Below, one piece after another: positions 21,964-34,582 of a stretch of 64,000 bases of DNA. The position numbers and the translations under genes are program-made. Source of the DNA: Coprinopsis marcescibilis (taxonomy: Eukaryota > Basidiomycota > Agaricomycetes > Agaricales > Psathyrellaceae); assembly GCA_004369085.1 (NCBI GenBank), contig ML210250.1:36790-100789 (forward strand). Reading direction: 5' to 3'. Position 1 is the first letter of the stretch, and each line of letters starts with the position of its first letter. The notes below the pieces were generated by a model. The model had not been told where the DNA came from. It did not search any database and saw only the letters and a program-made list of their open reading frames with translations.

Positions 21964-24900
21964 AGTTGAGTGGGTGCTCGAATATCGCGTTACTTAAAAT
22001 TCTTTGGGATTTGTGTTTGCCATATTGGGATAATTGTCATGTTTTGGCTTGGGCTTTTTTGGAGTTCACAATTGCTCGATATGCGATGGTTTTACATGAG
22101 GTTAACAGAGGGTAGAGTGGGATGTCTTGGCGTTTTCTGGTTGTATTTGCTATGTGAGGTCTTGACGGGACTGCAGGAATGGGATGCGGGGCTGGGAATC
22201 GAACCCTCGTCCTCTGGCCCTCGAGTAACGCGACTCGAGGTTCGATCCACGCTGATGTCGAGTTTCCTCGCCCCATAATTCAAGCACTGGTTAGAACGTA
22301 TTAAAATTTACGCATGAGACAAGTCTCTTGAACCTATATGGGCGTTTCAAATGTATGGTTTGAAATTTTACTATAAATGTACCGGTTGTTTCGAGGACCG
22401 AAGCCTGATACTGATAAAAATTAGATGGACGGGGACAATGGATATCCTCTGACTCGGGAGATTGGGTGTAGTGGCACCGAGGGTAACCGGGGGATGTGGA
22501 TCCTAATTTGAATAGATATGATTAAGATTTAGCTAGAAGAGCGCTCAATACGAGATTCAGTTAAGCTTCACCTTGCTTGTTGTAGTAATGCTAATTGTGA
22601 GCGTTCGCCCAAGTCGGTCGGGGGAAGAAAGGGTTAGTGGTATAAATACAAATACCCTAGTGTATGATGGTGCACATGGTAAGGTATGTGTTAGTATTGG
22701 GTTTAGTACTGAAGAAGCATCCGGTTGACTTGAGGCGGTAGCAAAACAGAAAAATCAGCGGGGTAGGGATCAACTGATACTAGTTAACTAGTGTCGCTAG
22801 TGACCGGTGACCAAGGGGCCATATGGCTTCTGCTTCATACATGCACTTTCTCTTTGATACCTCGATACCAAGTGATGTGCTGTGCATGCGTACATGTACT
22901 TAGACTCGGGTCTGGATTTACGCCGGGCTTGGGCGGTTAAGTTGCATGTGCAAGAGGTTCGATGCGGTGTAATGGGTAATGGGACTGGTGACTGGTCTGT
23001 TGGATCTTGCGGTGGAGCGGTGCGGTGGTTTGGTGCCTGTAGGGCCGGAGAATGTGCGTCGTAGTTGATTGTTGGAGACTGGAGTGAGTTTATCCGAGGA
23101 TAAGGCCGTTAGCGTACATGCGTACCTACATAGCATTGCGACTGCTTAACTTGACCACTTAAACGACCTGAATGAATTGGATGGGGTGGGGTGGCAACCG
23201 AAGAGGTGTAGCAGCTATCTGACCATATGGCATGTACTCTGCTGACGGCGTGGGGGCAAGTGTCGGTGGGTAAATGTAAATGTAAATGTAAATGTAAATG
23301 GCAGCTGGCGATGAATGATTGAACGGTCCAGGGAAGAGGCCGCCGCCGTATGAAATCTTTCACTGGAATCTCGGAGGGTGAATGAATGACTCGGATGATC
23401 CGTGCAGGTTAAAAATTAACATCTAGTACTGACTAACATGCACCTTTGAGTATGTACAGCTTTTTTATAGCCGGAGCAGCAAGGGCTCGTCGGACGAGGC
23501 CGCTTAGTGTTGTATCGTCGGAGGAGTGGGATACCACATTAAGTACTCACAAAGCTGTATCTTGGAGTCGTACTACTTACTTGCGTATTCTTATTTACCG
23601 CGTTCCGCTGATAGACAGCGTCGTTAATAATAGGTGTGTAACTTTTAACAGAAAGTAGGAAAGACAGACAGAAGGCGATGTTGGACAGATGCTAGTTGAC
23701 GCCACCGTGACAGTGCACTTGGTATTTATGTGGTCCTAATAGATCGGGTGGATGGATTAATGAGAGTAAGGTTGAGATTAAGGGGAGGGATGGATCTGTG
23801 CCGTTGATGTGGTGAATATGAATAGCTGTTCAACTTATTGGAATGTTCAAACTTTCAATAAACTCTTGGTCTCGAGTTGCTGTTGAGTGGTCTCAGAGGC
23901 GTGATGTGGTGAGTTTGACATTCGGACTGGATGCAAAGGTTAAAGATTTCAGGCTGAACGCTGACTTGATACTGCGCGAGGCTCGAGAGTCGGAGCTGAT
24001 GGAACTGCGCACAGTATGTACATATGTACCATTACCACAGCTCGGGCAGTGTAGGCTGTAGCTGCTGAGACGAGCGCAGGGAAGATGATAGATATTTATG
24101 TGGGTGGAGTTCCAGGTGGAGTGAAAGAGGGAGGACTACGAATCAGTTACATAGTTCTAAATTCCTAATTGTGTTGCGATGGTGGCGGCAGGGTGATGGG
24201 GGCAACACATTGGGCCAAAATAGAATTCGGAGATTCTGCCGTTGACATCATCTCCGTCTGTCCGTTGTACATGGTAGTCTCCATGCAGAACGCGCGGGTG
24301 ATCCTCGAACCTGGACCGACTCAGATATGTAAGTATCTACTATCCAACGTCCCAAGTTACGAGCCCACATGTAGGTTTGACCGGTGAATGCAAAAGTGCA
24401 AACGCCGCTCGTTCCGTTGCTAATTATGAAGCGGAACACATGTGGTGGTGATGGGAGAATTTAGCATTTTGAACAGGTTGTGGGATTGGAAGGTGTGATA
24501 AGGTGAGATCGTAGTTGATGGATGGAAGATGGGAGATGGAAGTTTGAGGTGGGTGTGATGGATGGAGTGTCTGGATCAGTGGTTGCGGAGTGGATGCAAC
24601 CGGTGGGTGGGTTGAGAGTCAAGACAATGGAGCTCGGTGAACTTATAATCAAGTGTAAGGGCGCCTCGGAGCGGGAGTTTATGTACTTGGGCGTTATAGT
24701 ACTCGCCCCTGGAAGGCACGGAGGTACGGGATTCGTATGTAACAGTATGTAACCACATACGTCGTCGAATTTGCCGGGTAGCCGACGGTGCCCGGCCGTG
24801 CGGGGTACATTTCAATATATATCCTGGGATGAATGAATGTCGGGTGGCGGATATGAACGTTGAACGCCTCTGAAAGAAGAAGGCATATAAAGCGAACAAC

Positions 24901-25522
24901 AAAACACAAGGTTTCACTGTTTATAACGAATACGTTGGTTTATGTTGTTCTTGTCTGGAAAAGGGCCATTTACGCGAGTGTGCCTCAGACTCAGAGCGCC
25001 ACCGAGGTTGCATCAGAGGTTGCGATGATCGTGTCGATGAAATACAGAGATGTTGGGAGAGGGAGGAATGAGGTGAAATTAGGTGGTTGACAAGCCATGA
25101 CAGAGAAGACGGTCGAGGAAGTACATAATAAATTCGCGGATTAACGAAGGTGGTAGGGGACAATGTGGACGACGATGTCAAATTCATGGACGACGAAACG
25201 CCGTTCCCAGGGAGATAGAACCAGAAAACTTACCCCGATCTGGAAAAACGTGGGAGGGAAGCGCAAAAAGGGCAAATCAATTACGTAAAAGCGGACAGAT
25301 GTGCGAAAATGGATGGGTTTTGGGCGCAAAAATGGGAATATCTTGTTTGATGGATATTTTTCGTGATCACTCGTGATCTCTTTTCCGGGTGTGACTTTAT
25401 GTGAGGTTCTTCTCTTGACTTCCCGCCCCTTTGACAACGACTGCCTTGACGGTTGAAACCGCCCAACGTTTTATTTCTCTCTTTAATACCTTTCTCTCTA
25501 TCTTCTCTAGTCTATTCACAAA
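21964..25522. other. Long gene-free spacer upstream of G-alpha
   Basis: About 3.5 kb without a supportable gene. It holds a palindromic, tRNA-like stretch at 22190-22275 (rejected as a tRNA), an (AAATGT)n repeat at 23274-23300, and a pyrimidine-rich 5' leader just before the G-alpha ATG (25470-25520), typical of well-expressed fungal genes. Confidence 0.5.
23274..23300 (+). repeat. (GTAAAT)n microsatellite
   Basis: Four hexamer units of GTAAAT in a row in gene-free sequence. Confidence 0.9.
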
Positions 25523-26997
25523 ATGGGTTGCGTCCAGTCCACCGGCGTTGACGACGAGGCAAAGGCCCGTGAGTATGGGACTCCTGTTTCCGTGGAGAAG
25601 AGCTGACGGATATGGCTGCAGGAAATGACGAGATTGAGAACCAGCTGAAGCGAGACAAGATGATGGCGAAGAACGAAATCAAGATGTTGTTGCTGGGAGC
25701 TGGAGAGTCGGGCAAGGTCAGTTCAGGCTGCTGCATTCCGGGGCGTACCTGACAGTTGGTGCAGTCGACAGTGCTGAAGCAGATGAAGCTTATCCATCAC
25801 GGAGGATACTCTGAACAGGAGAAGGATTCATACAGGGAAATTATCTTTTCCAATACCGTTCAGTCTATGCGGTGAGCAGAGTCAGTTTGTTGGATAATGT
25901 TTTGTATTCAGCTCTTTGTAGTGCTATTCTCGATGCCCTGTCACAGCTCGACCTCAGCCTGCAACCGCCCAACGACGCACGACGGGCGACCATTCTGGCT
26001 TTGCCTGGGCAAATCGAGGCTGACGTGCTGCCCCGCGACGTTGCTGACGCCATCCGAAACCTCTGGCGCGATCCCGCAGTCAAGGAGGCCGTCCGCCGCT
26101 CGCGCGAATTCCAGCTGAACGACAGCGCAGTCTACTACTTCAACGGCATCGACCGCATTGCTGCCCCTGGCTACATGCCTACGGATCAGGATATCCTTCG
26201 CAGTCGAGTCAAGACGACGGGTATCACCGAGACGATGTTCAAGGTTGGCGACTTGACGTACAAGCTCTTCGACGTCGGTGGACAGCGAAGTGAACGTAAG
26301 AAGTGGATTCACTGCTTCGAGAACGTCACCGCGCTCGTCTTCCTTGTCAGTTTGAGCGAGTATGACCAGATGTTGTACGAGGACGAGAGTGTGGTATGTG
26401 TCGTTTGCTGTCCTTCTCCGCTGTCGGTCGCTGATTGCTCGGTCTCTCGCGCTCTAGAACCGCATGCAGGAGGCCTTGACCCTCTTCGACTCAATATGTA
26501 ACTCGCGGTGGTTCGTCAAGACATCAATCGTACGTTCCCCTCCTTTCGCTCGTGCCCGAAGCGTTCATGAGGAACTAACGGCTTGCGCTCCCACACGCAC
26601 ATGTAGATATTGTTCTTGAACAAGATTGATCTGTTCGCCGAGAAGCTTCCAAGATCACCTTTGGCTGATTACTTCCCGGATTTCAACGGAGGGGACAATT
26701 ACGATGCCGCTTGCGACTATCTCCTCCACCGCTTTGTGTCGCTCAACCAGAGCGCTGCCACGAAGCAGATTTACGCACACTATACGTGTGCAACGGATAC
26801 TCAGCAAATCAAATGTGCGTTACCGCTGTCTTTCCGATTGTTCGGAGATGGAATGCTGACAGTTGTATTTTCTTTCTTTCCCTTCCCTCCGCGTTCGCAT
26901 CATCGCGATTTCGTTGTGATTGGTAACAATAGTCGTGTTGAGTGCGATCCAGGATATCCTCCTCCAGCTGCACCTGCGGGAGTGCGGTTTGCTATAG
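25523..26997 (+). CDS. Heterotrimeric G-protein alpha subunit
   Basis: Seven exons join cleanly in phase: 25523-25568, 25622-25716, 25765-25871, 25922-26393, 26458-26529, 26607-26814, 26933-26997. They give 354 residues, the standard length. MGCVQS at the N-terminus is the N-myristoylation and palmitoylation signal. GTPase motifs are all present: P-loop GAGESGKST, switch I with RVKTTGIT (the ADP-ribosylatable Arg), switch [18 protein letters not shown] for guanine specificity, and TCATDT. The protein ends CGLL, with the Cys at -4 as in Gi-type (pertussis-sensitive) and fungal group I subunits. It should sit on the inner face of the plasma membrane, coupling seven-helix receptors to cAMP or MAP-kinase signalling in mating and growth. 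The gene symbol is left blank because fungal naming varies by species. A pyrimidine-rich leader precedes the ATG. Confidence 0.96.
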
Positions 26998-27934
26998 TGC
27001 GCCGGTCTCGCTTCGAGCATGTGGTGCTTTTGGGTGCACAGCATGTGTTGCTCATCATACCCGAACCTCTCCCTCTTGCGGTATCCTCCCCTCTCTCTCC
27101 TGTTCCGTTCATTTCTTACTATCGTTCATTCATTTCATTATTCCCATTTCATTTTAGGTCTCGTTTATTTCTGATCACTGTTCTGTTTGAATATCCAATA
27201 TCTAATCGTTGTTCCTAGTACCTAGCTACCCCTATTTTGTTGGCGAATCATTTAGGAATTCAATTTTACCCGTACATAGTACTGTATGAATTACGTATTG
27301 CGACTACTTACCTTCCTGTCGCTGCTGTCGCTTACTACGTACTCTTTCTCTGTCTCTGTCGTTTGACCGTCTCGCCTCTCGCTTGTCTCTTGTACACACA
27401 TGCATACATACGCCGAACCCATCTTGTACATATCCTCGCTCTCTCCCTCTGCCATTCGCGTTACACCACCTCCACCCCCTCTTTTTTACGAGTTTGGCAA
27501 CACCACACACCCCAGTTTTTTTCTGGTACAGATGCCTTACGCTCTTTTAGTCTCGTCGCTCGTTTGCAACCTACTGCTCTGTCTGTCCTTTTTTCTCGCC
27601 TTTTTTTGTATTGGAAAAAAAATAGTTTGTTAGTGTTCGATATGCATTATCTATCGGGTGTGGTTCTACTGTCTGTCCCTGGTTTGTTGGTTGGAAGTTT
27701 GTGTGGGGAGGCGGGAAGGCGGGGTGGGGCGGGGCGGGACCAGGCACGCCCTGGCCAGGAGGGATACACTGGATTCGACCCGCCTTTTTCTTCCCTCTGC
27801 AGGTTCCCGATTTCAGACCTGAAGGCCTGACGGCTTCGGGTGTCCGCCGCTTCTTCGCCGCTGGGCTTGTGCTCTTGGTTCCTTGTGGTTCCATGCTTCC
27901 GACTTCCGATGACGTCTGCGTCTGCGTCTGCGTC

Positions 27935-27975
27935 TTCCCTCTGTCCCCTCTGTCCCCTCTGTCCCCTCTGTTCCC
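27935..27975 (+). repeat. (CCCTCTGTC)n tandem repeat
   Basis: Three to four copies of CCCCTCTGT with small variation inside a pyrimidine-rich tract. Confidence 0.75.
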
Positions 27976-28429
27976 TCCGTCCCCTGTTCAGTTTGTTCGC
28001 TTTGGGACACCACCGGAAGAATGGAGTGCACCTGCCACCTTTGATCTGAATCCCGGTCCGCGTTGGTACCCCGCGCTTGCTCCCCGCGGCCATCCAGGAT
28101 TGTATGTTGACAGAGGGGTTCGTGGAACCATGGATGTCTTTGTTGGTTGTGAGGGTGGGGGTTGGTGGGTTGGTGGGTAGGTGACGTGCTGTGGGTGAGT
28201 GGGAGTATGGGCGGGTGTGGGTAAGCGGGTTGGGTGTCGTTGTTGTTTGGTTCGCGTGGAGATCCATGTGGGTGTGGGTGTATGGAAGGGGACATGGGAA
28301 TTGGTGGGTACGATGAGGAGGGGGTGGTGTGATGCGAGGGTTGGAATGTGGTATGTAGCATGGGTTGGTGTTGTTTCGGTGTATGGCTTGTGTTTTCTTA
28401 TAATTATCGGCGTGCGTGTAGTTACCCTT

Positions 28430-28452
28430 TCTTACTTTCTTACTTTCTTATT
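28430..28452 (+). repeat. (TTTCTTAC)3 tandem repeat
   Basis: Nearly three octamer copies in gene-free DNA. Confidence 0.8.
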
Positions 28453-30789
28453 TATTCTTGTCTTGGGACTCGTGTATGGAATTATATGAACGAGTTTGCT
28501 TGTATCTATGGGTTGTGTTGAATGGGAATGGGGTTTCTGCTGGGTGTTAATGGCTTTAGACTGGGGAAAGTTCCAAGTGGAAGGGGGTGGGGTACGGAGG
28601 GGGATATTGCGCAAGTGGTACAACACCGCCGTGTCCGACTATTAGAGATGTTCTTCGTACTTCTGGGTGCAAGGTGATAACTGGAATTGGAACGTTGATT
28701 CGGCATGTCAGAAGAAAACTCTGAGGGATGTTCGAACGTTTATTTTGGACATTACCCATGTACTAGTATATATTGTTATTTGTGAATGGTATGGTTACTA
28801 GTCCTAGATCTGGTTTCCGCTGAAAAGCGTTGGTCTGTTATACTTGGACAGGTCGGCGTGTGGATTACGGGAGTCGAGACGCGCTGTTAGTTAGTTTAAG
28901 TATATACACGTCGGAAGCCTGAATGTTGGGTGTGGATATAGCTGTTCTGGAGCGTCACGGTTGTTGGATTTCTTTTGGGTAAGAAATACGGAGGAAGGGT
29001 TGGCCTTGAGTACCTTTTATGAGTGAAGGAACTTTTAGTACTGCTCGCGACATCTATACAAGGCCCATACAATGCCATAGACTCGCATGACGTCAATAGG
29101 ATGAAGCAATGAGCTTATGTACTAGTATCTTTTGATTCTTGTAAGCATACTGGATACGGTGATTGAACGTGTAGTAGGAGAGAGTATCATAGTACAGCCT
29201 GTACAGGACTCATACGAAGATTCTATCTACGGTACCAAGCGACGTCATAACCAATTTGAACTTTAGAATCTCTCGTTCATTGTAGTGGGATATGCCTTGG
29301 ACCGATAGGAGAGGTTTTAGGCGCACCTAACTGGGAGAATTTTGTGGCCTACGCTTTGGCAATGATATGTGAAAGCGAAAGTGTCTGATGTAGAGTGCTA
29401 AGGTACGACCAGACAGTGACAGCGAACCAGCACGGGCGTCATAATTTCTGTCCGTTTGGGGTTCTCGGCGAGTGAGAGAACATTCGTATTCATTGGTTTT
29501 ACCGTTAAGCGCCCCAGGCTGATCAACTGTTTGGCTTCTTTTGTGGTTTCAAGTCTCGACAGAGCTGAGAGCGCGACTGGACCTCATGCATCATACTTTA
29601 ACTTTGCACAGTTCAAAGAGGGTGATACCCCTGAGTCTGGACAAGCAGTGCAATGACTTTTGTGGATTTGCATGTGGGCTCTTACTCGGCTGAGGGTAGC
29701 GCTCATCATGTATTATGAACGCGCCAGTCACCTCGACAATAAAGACGTAGACTGTGGAGGGTGGTGGAACTGATATGACCGGCCGTCTATCGGGCTTGGC
29801 TTCGTTGAAGGAGGGCGGCGGCTACTTTAAAAGTCTTAATGAAATGGGAGTATTCCGGCTGCCGAGCCTTATCTCAAGCTCTGTTCCTGACCAAGCATTG
29901 CATTCATTCAACCTCGCAGAACCTCGGCGCTGGGCTTTAGAAGCATTGGACCAATTTCTGAACAATTGCCTAAGGAAGACCACTGAAATGTGATTATATT
30001 TTGCTCAATCGAATTGCAACTAACACGCATCCGTAATGGTAACAAGGGATGAAGATGTGTCAGGGGGAAATGTTGGATCGAGGTAGAGTAAACTTTGATT
30101 TGTGTGACTGAAATGGCAAGCGCAGCCGTTTGTGAATGATATCATGACCGTTTATGTACTAGAGTATGTATGCGAAGTGCTAAGAGTTTGCTTTTAGCAC
30201 CGAATGGGCCGATTCGGGGTTCGCGATTGGAGGAAGATTTAGGGTTCCATGTGCTAGGCGTTTGTGAGGTCCGGCGATAAAATATTCGCGGAATACCCAA
30301 GGAATACCCACAGGAAATTATTGCTGATGATGAGCATAACCAGCACAATTCGATCGAGGTTTCTTGATTCCCTTCCACACCCGCCGTTCCCCTTCTGCCC
30401 CTGCTTTCGCGGGCGTGCTCAGCGAGGTTGAAGTTCGACCGTTTTGGTGTGGCTGTACTGGTGAGAGATAAGATTTCCCCCCGCACATCTGGATTCTGGT
30501 GCTGACACTGGCTGCGAGGAGAACATCCGGGGCGGACTGTAGGAATTCGTGGAAAGGATACCTAGGGGTTCTGAATCCCTGTTGAAGGCACGTCCACGGG
30601 CATGCGGAGGGAATATTGGCGATTTCGATGCTGTACGTCTTCGCGTTGTCCATTCCCGCGCCTTTGCTGATCTCTTCAATTCCCGATTTACCGACAGCAT
30701 ATCCCTCAATACGACGTCGAAGCTGAGCACGCAATACCCGCCCCCGACATTCAAACGCTCTTTCGACCTTCTCCCTTTTGAATTGAGAC

Positions 30790-32266
30790 AACATGAGAAT
30801 GCCATCTCGCCCGAGTACATAGCAGGGACGAATGCTGTCGGGTACAGTGCAGGTACGTTCATGCGGGTGGCGGAGGAATTTCTCGTAGAGACTGATCGCT
30901 ATTTTGACAAGTGGCCTCGATGGTCTTTCTCATTTACGATATTATGCTCACTATGGATGACGAGGTGCGTTCCATTTGGCTTTCCACCCTTGGCGAGCGT
31001 CTGGTTGATTGGCGGCGGGTGTAGGTCACTTTTATCTGGCCGTGAGTCTTGTCGATTTGAAGAACGCTCAGGGACTTATGAACAATCGACAATCTTGAAC
31101 GTAAAGGATCCCCTGGAGCTTCACCAAGCTGGTCTACTTCTTTCTTCGGTACTTCACGGTTGTCCTGCACATGTGCGTAAAAGCTACAGACGTCTAGGCT
31201 CTTCGGAGGTGTGGCTGACAGTGTCCGGTCGGTTCTCAGAACTACCTTGTTCCTTGGGACACCGCCATTCACCTTCACGGCAAGCGAATGCTACATTTGG
31301 GCGGTGTATCAGGCTTTAGCTTCGACGCTGTTGATCGCATCGGTGGACTATATCTTGGTCATGCGAGGTATGTCCCCTGTCTTCCATTCAGCTGATTGCT
31401 GACACGCCCATAGTCTTCGCTCTTTACCCCAGGGGTAAATTCGTACGCTATGGTGTCGCGCTGCTGTATGTGGCGGAACTGGTCACTGTTACAATCGGCT
31501 TTGGCTTCGGGGTTCCCCAGCTCGTTTACGACGAGTACTGTACGACGATAGATGCACCGAACACGTTTACGATCGCGTCGTACGTTCGCGTCTACCGCGT
31601 TCCTGATGTATCGAGCTAATCCTGCGGTATATACAGAGCGACGCCCATTGCAGTTCAAGCCTTACTTTTTTTCTTGACGGCATACAAGTTTGCACAGGCG
31701 GTAAGGAATGGGTGGGGAGATGTTCCCCTGTTGAGGCTTCTGATGCGGGACGGAACCTGGGCATTTTTTCTCATCTTTCGTGAGTCTTTTTTCTTCGTGT
31801 AGAGGTGAGCCTGCTAATTCCCGCTGTTACGTAGTCGTCCTGGTTGGAGAAGGTATTCTATTTGGGTTCGCGCCTGAAGCTTACACGGCTGTTCTCTATG
31901 GGTGGGTAATTCTTTGTTCTTAAAAGGCTTCATGCGACCATTACTCAATCGAGCGCAACCATGACAGATGGATGAATACTGTGTTTGCGTTTTGCGTGAG
32001 TTTTGTGTGCCCCTCTAGTGTGAGCCACATGTCTAAATGTTCTCCAGGGCTACCGTATCCTCCTCAACCTCAATAGCGCGGGCAGCGGTCGTGGCCGCAG
32101 TAGCACGATGGTCACCAACAACCCCACTACTGGTCCTGATATTCAGTTTACCTCGCACATCTACACCGGTCAGGACGACGAATCATATCCCATGGCTGCT
32201 ATAACTGTCTCTGATGACAACGTCCGAAACGCAACGAGTGTCCAGACCAGCTCCGGAGATGCTTGA
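30790..32266 (+). CDS. DUF6533 seven-helix membrane protein (D2)
   Basis: Paralogue of the gene at 20041 with matching exon order. The first recognised exon encodes GTNAVGYSA (compare GTQAVGYSS). Next come VASMVFLIYDIMLTMDDE, an intron, VTFIWP, WSFTKLVYFFLRYFTVVLHM, ECYIWAVYQALASTLLIA, SVDYILVMR-VFALYPRGK, and ATPIAVQALLFFLTAYKFAQA with LMRDGTWAFFLIF. The last exon encodes GYRILLNLNSAGSGRGRS and ends at the TGA at 32264-32266. The initiator was not found in frame upstream; by analogy with D1 it may be in a tiny 5' exon, so the left end is approximate. No internal stop was seen when introns are removed. Confidence 0.7.
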
Positions 32267-32874
32267 TGGTATAACCTCCAAGGTTTCGCGTCGTGTGATG
32301 AGGGATGCCTTCAGGGGATTGGGTGACGACCCGGTTCAGCGAGAGTGGTCACGCGCTCTACTGTAGTCCGCGGCCAGAAGGATGTGGGTATGAAGCGGGA
32401 CGAAATGTGATGTCGAGCCTCGTTGTCCCGTCTGGCCCGTTGGTTCCACACGAGCTCGGGCGAGGCCTCAGGGATGGGATGCTGGGAGCGCGAGAACCCT
32501 AAGAGGCATCAGTCCAAAAACGCAGATATTAGCGGTGGATCTTGTCGGGACCAAGGTTTCTGCCGTATAGGCCTGAGACATGGGATGCTTGATACCGGAC
32601 ACGTCCTGGTTACTAATGTTGTGTCTAGGTTTGGGTGACTTGGATGGACAAGTGCCTATTGGCACTCAATGTGATATATTATTGCGCGGCCATTATGCCG
32701 GGATGCGACCATACATGTAAATGATGTAATAGTAGTTAAAATTTGTGAATGGATGGGTTGAGTAGACGTGTATGTAAAGGTGACCGTTAAAAGACCTTAT
32801 GGTGAGAACATGAAATAAAAATAGACCATAATGTAAATCCCTGAATGCGGGGCGACGAGAGCATGGTGAGGTTT
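32267..32874. other. Spacer between convergent DUF6533 genes
   Basis: 3' regions of two convergent genes; nothing else recognised. Confidence 0.5.
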
Positions 32875-34582
32875 TTAGGATATCCAATTTTCTCTATTTT
32901 GTATATGTGAGTCTCCGTCCTCTATAGGCTGCATCTCTATGGCATCTGTAGTATGATTGGGGGAGATGTTACTCTCGATAATGCTCGTGAAGATGTTTGC
33001 GGTTGTTACTTTAAGCCCGTTGGTGTTGGTCAACAGACTGGCCCGGGGGCCTCGTTTGCGGTACTGGAAGATGACGAACATGACACGGTTGCAGAGGATT
33101 GATTCGGCGACATATAGGGGACGGGTTAGAACGCCTTTGTAGATTCCGTTCTAGGATGTGAATGTCAACGAGAGTGAGGGTAAGAAATATATGCAGAGGG
33201 GGCTTACCGGGATGCGAACTTCAGGTAGAACCATGTTGAGCAGTGCCAAGACTGAAAGGGTGGAGAGTATGAGGCGTTGGCATAGACGAAGTAAAAGGCG
33301 AGGCTTACGAAAGATGATAATGGAGTACAGGACGCCTGCGGTGTTGTGTGAGTTGTGGAAGGTTCGCTGAGACGCGCTCGGTTAGTCTCACCGTTACGAT
33401 ACAGCTGAATAACCCATGATGAGTTGGATCCTCGAACTACAGAAGCGGACAAATGAGGGGAAATTATCGTGTCTTAGGAGGCAGGAGCACCTACTGTGTT
33501 GGACCGCTTTGAAGAGCAGAGCTGCGACGGTAACTGGCGTGGAGTCGGTTTAGTTGTTCGATAAGAGGGACAAAAGTACGAAATTACCTCCTTCCGTTAG
33601 GCAGACCAGGAGGAAGCGGTACCTCACGAGGCCATGGTCTTCCCCTACTCCGCAGACTCCGTTACGTGCTGGATCTAAGCTCATCATTCAGTAGAAGAAC
33701 CGTCGAGGAAAAGAAATAGGCGAACATTTGATAACGTCCCATTGGAGGTGTGTGATCACAATAGATGCAACAATTCTGATCTGGGTGAAGGGGCGGGCCA
33801 TTAGAGACGATGTAATGTTTTAATCCGCTGGACGCACTATGTGGATGACGAGCAGAGGTATCACAATTATCCGTCGATTACCCCAAACAGCGCACGTTTG
33901 CATATAGACGATGACTGGTGGGGTGAGAGAGGCGTGTCAGGAATGCCTTGCGGGGGTGGGATTATGAACGTACTCGACGAAACACTTCCTGAAAAGTTGG
34001 ATATCCCTGTGTAGGAACGTCAAATATATTTATGATCTTTCGAAGGCAAACCACATACATATTCCTGACTTGAATAGGTGCCCACAGCTCTGGATAGCAG
34101 GGTTATTGTATCAGTGCTCCGACAAACAGCGGTGATGTGAATTCACCCACAATCGTAGTCTCGGACCTGGAGAGGGTGACTGAAAGAGAGAGGTTAGTCA
34201 TCTTCTATCTAGATTCAAAAACCAGTTACCGACATGAAAGGAGTAACGCATGCCCCACAAACACCAGGTACCTGTTGAGATAAAAGAGAAGGAGTCCAAT
34301 GGACCATCGACTGTTCCACACATATTTGGCCTGCACTCTCGGATTTACATAAGTCGCGTACTAACACAAGAGCTGTGATGTTCCTCACCTCTTCGTCCAG
34401 GGTGCAAAGGTAGTCGTATACCTAATAGAGACCCATCAGTCAAATGAGTGTTTTTTGCATGGGGAAGGGCCTGGAGTCACTGGACTTACTACGACAACGT
34501 AGCAGGATATGATCAGAAGTTTGATGTTGAAGAGTGCTTGATAAATCTCGGTTATCTGCTCAACCTGGTCGCTCGGAGCCAT
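32875..34582 (-). CDS. DUF6533 seven-helix membrane protein (D3)
   Basis: Minus-strand, intron-rich. The start ATG at 34582 gives MAPSDQVEQITEIYQALF, then a hydrophobic helix LLIISCYVV. After an intron comes the family hallmark VYDYLCTLDEEV, then YVWNSRWSIGLLLFYLNRYL, YMQTCAVWGNRRIIVIPLLV, FLLVCLTEG and TVAALLFKAVQHS. The last exon ends with FQYRKRGPRASLL and a polar tail, with the stop at 32875. Order and motifs match DUF6533. It is more diverged from D1/D2 than they are from each other. Middle exons (33100-33400) are hard to join, so the intactness of that part is unproven. It points toward D2, so the two genes converge. Confidence 0.65.

Larger units (their letters stand above)
26998..30789. 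other. Long gene-free spacer downstream of G-alpha
   Basis: About 3.8 kb with no gene I can support. 27930-27975 is a (CTCTGTCCC)n-like run. 27700-28360 is G/T-rich with proline-rich antisense frames that are compositional artefacts. 28430-28452 is a (CTTACTTT)3 repeat. The rest is plain. Confidence 0.45.

Noticed and set aside
22175..22280. tRNA gene on the minus strand
   Set aside because: A B-box and a strong hairpin are present, but the acceptor stem pairs only five bases, the T stem only three, and the anticodon loop has the wrong size.
27640..28370. Long overlapping open frames on both strands, proline/histidine-rich on the minus strand
   Set aside because: They are produced by a G/T-rich, simple-sequence tract after the G-alpha gene. 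There is no splice or family support.
30549..30789. Use of the upstream open frame as the N-terminus of DUF6533 gene D2
   Set aside because: The frame begins with GTG, has no ATG, and has no counterpart upstream of the paralogue D1.
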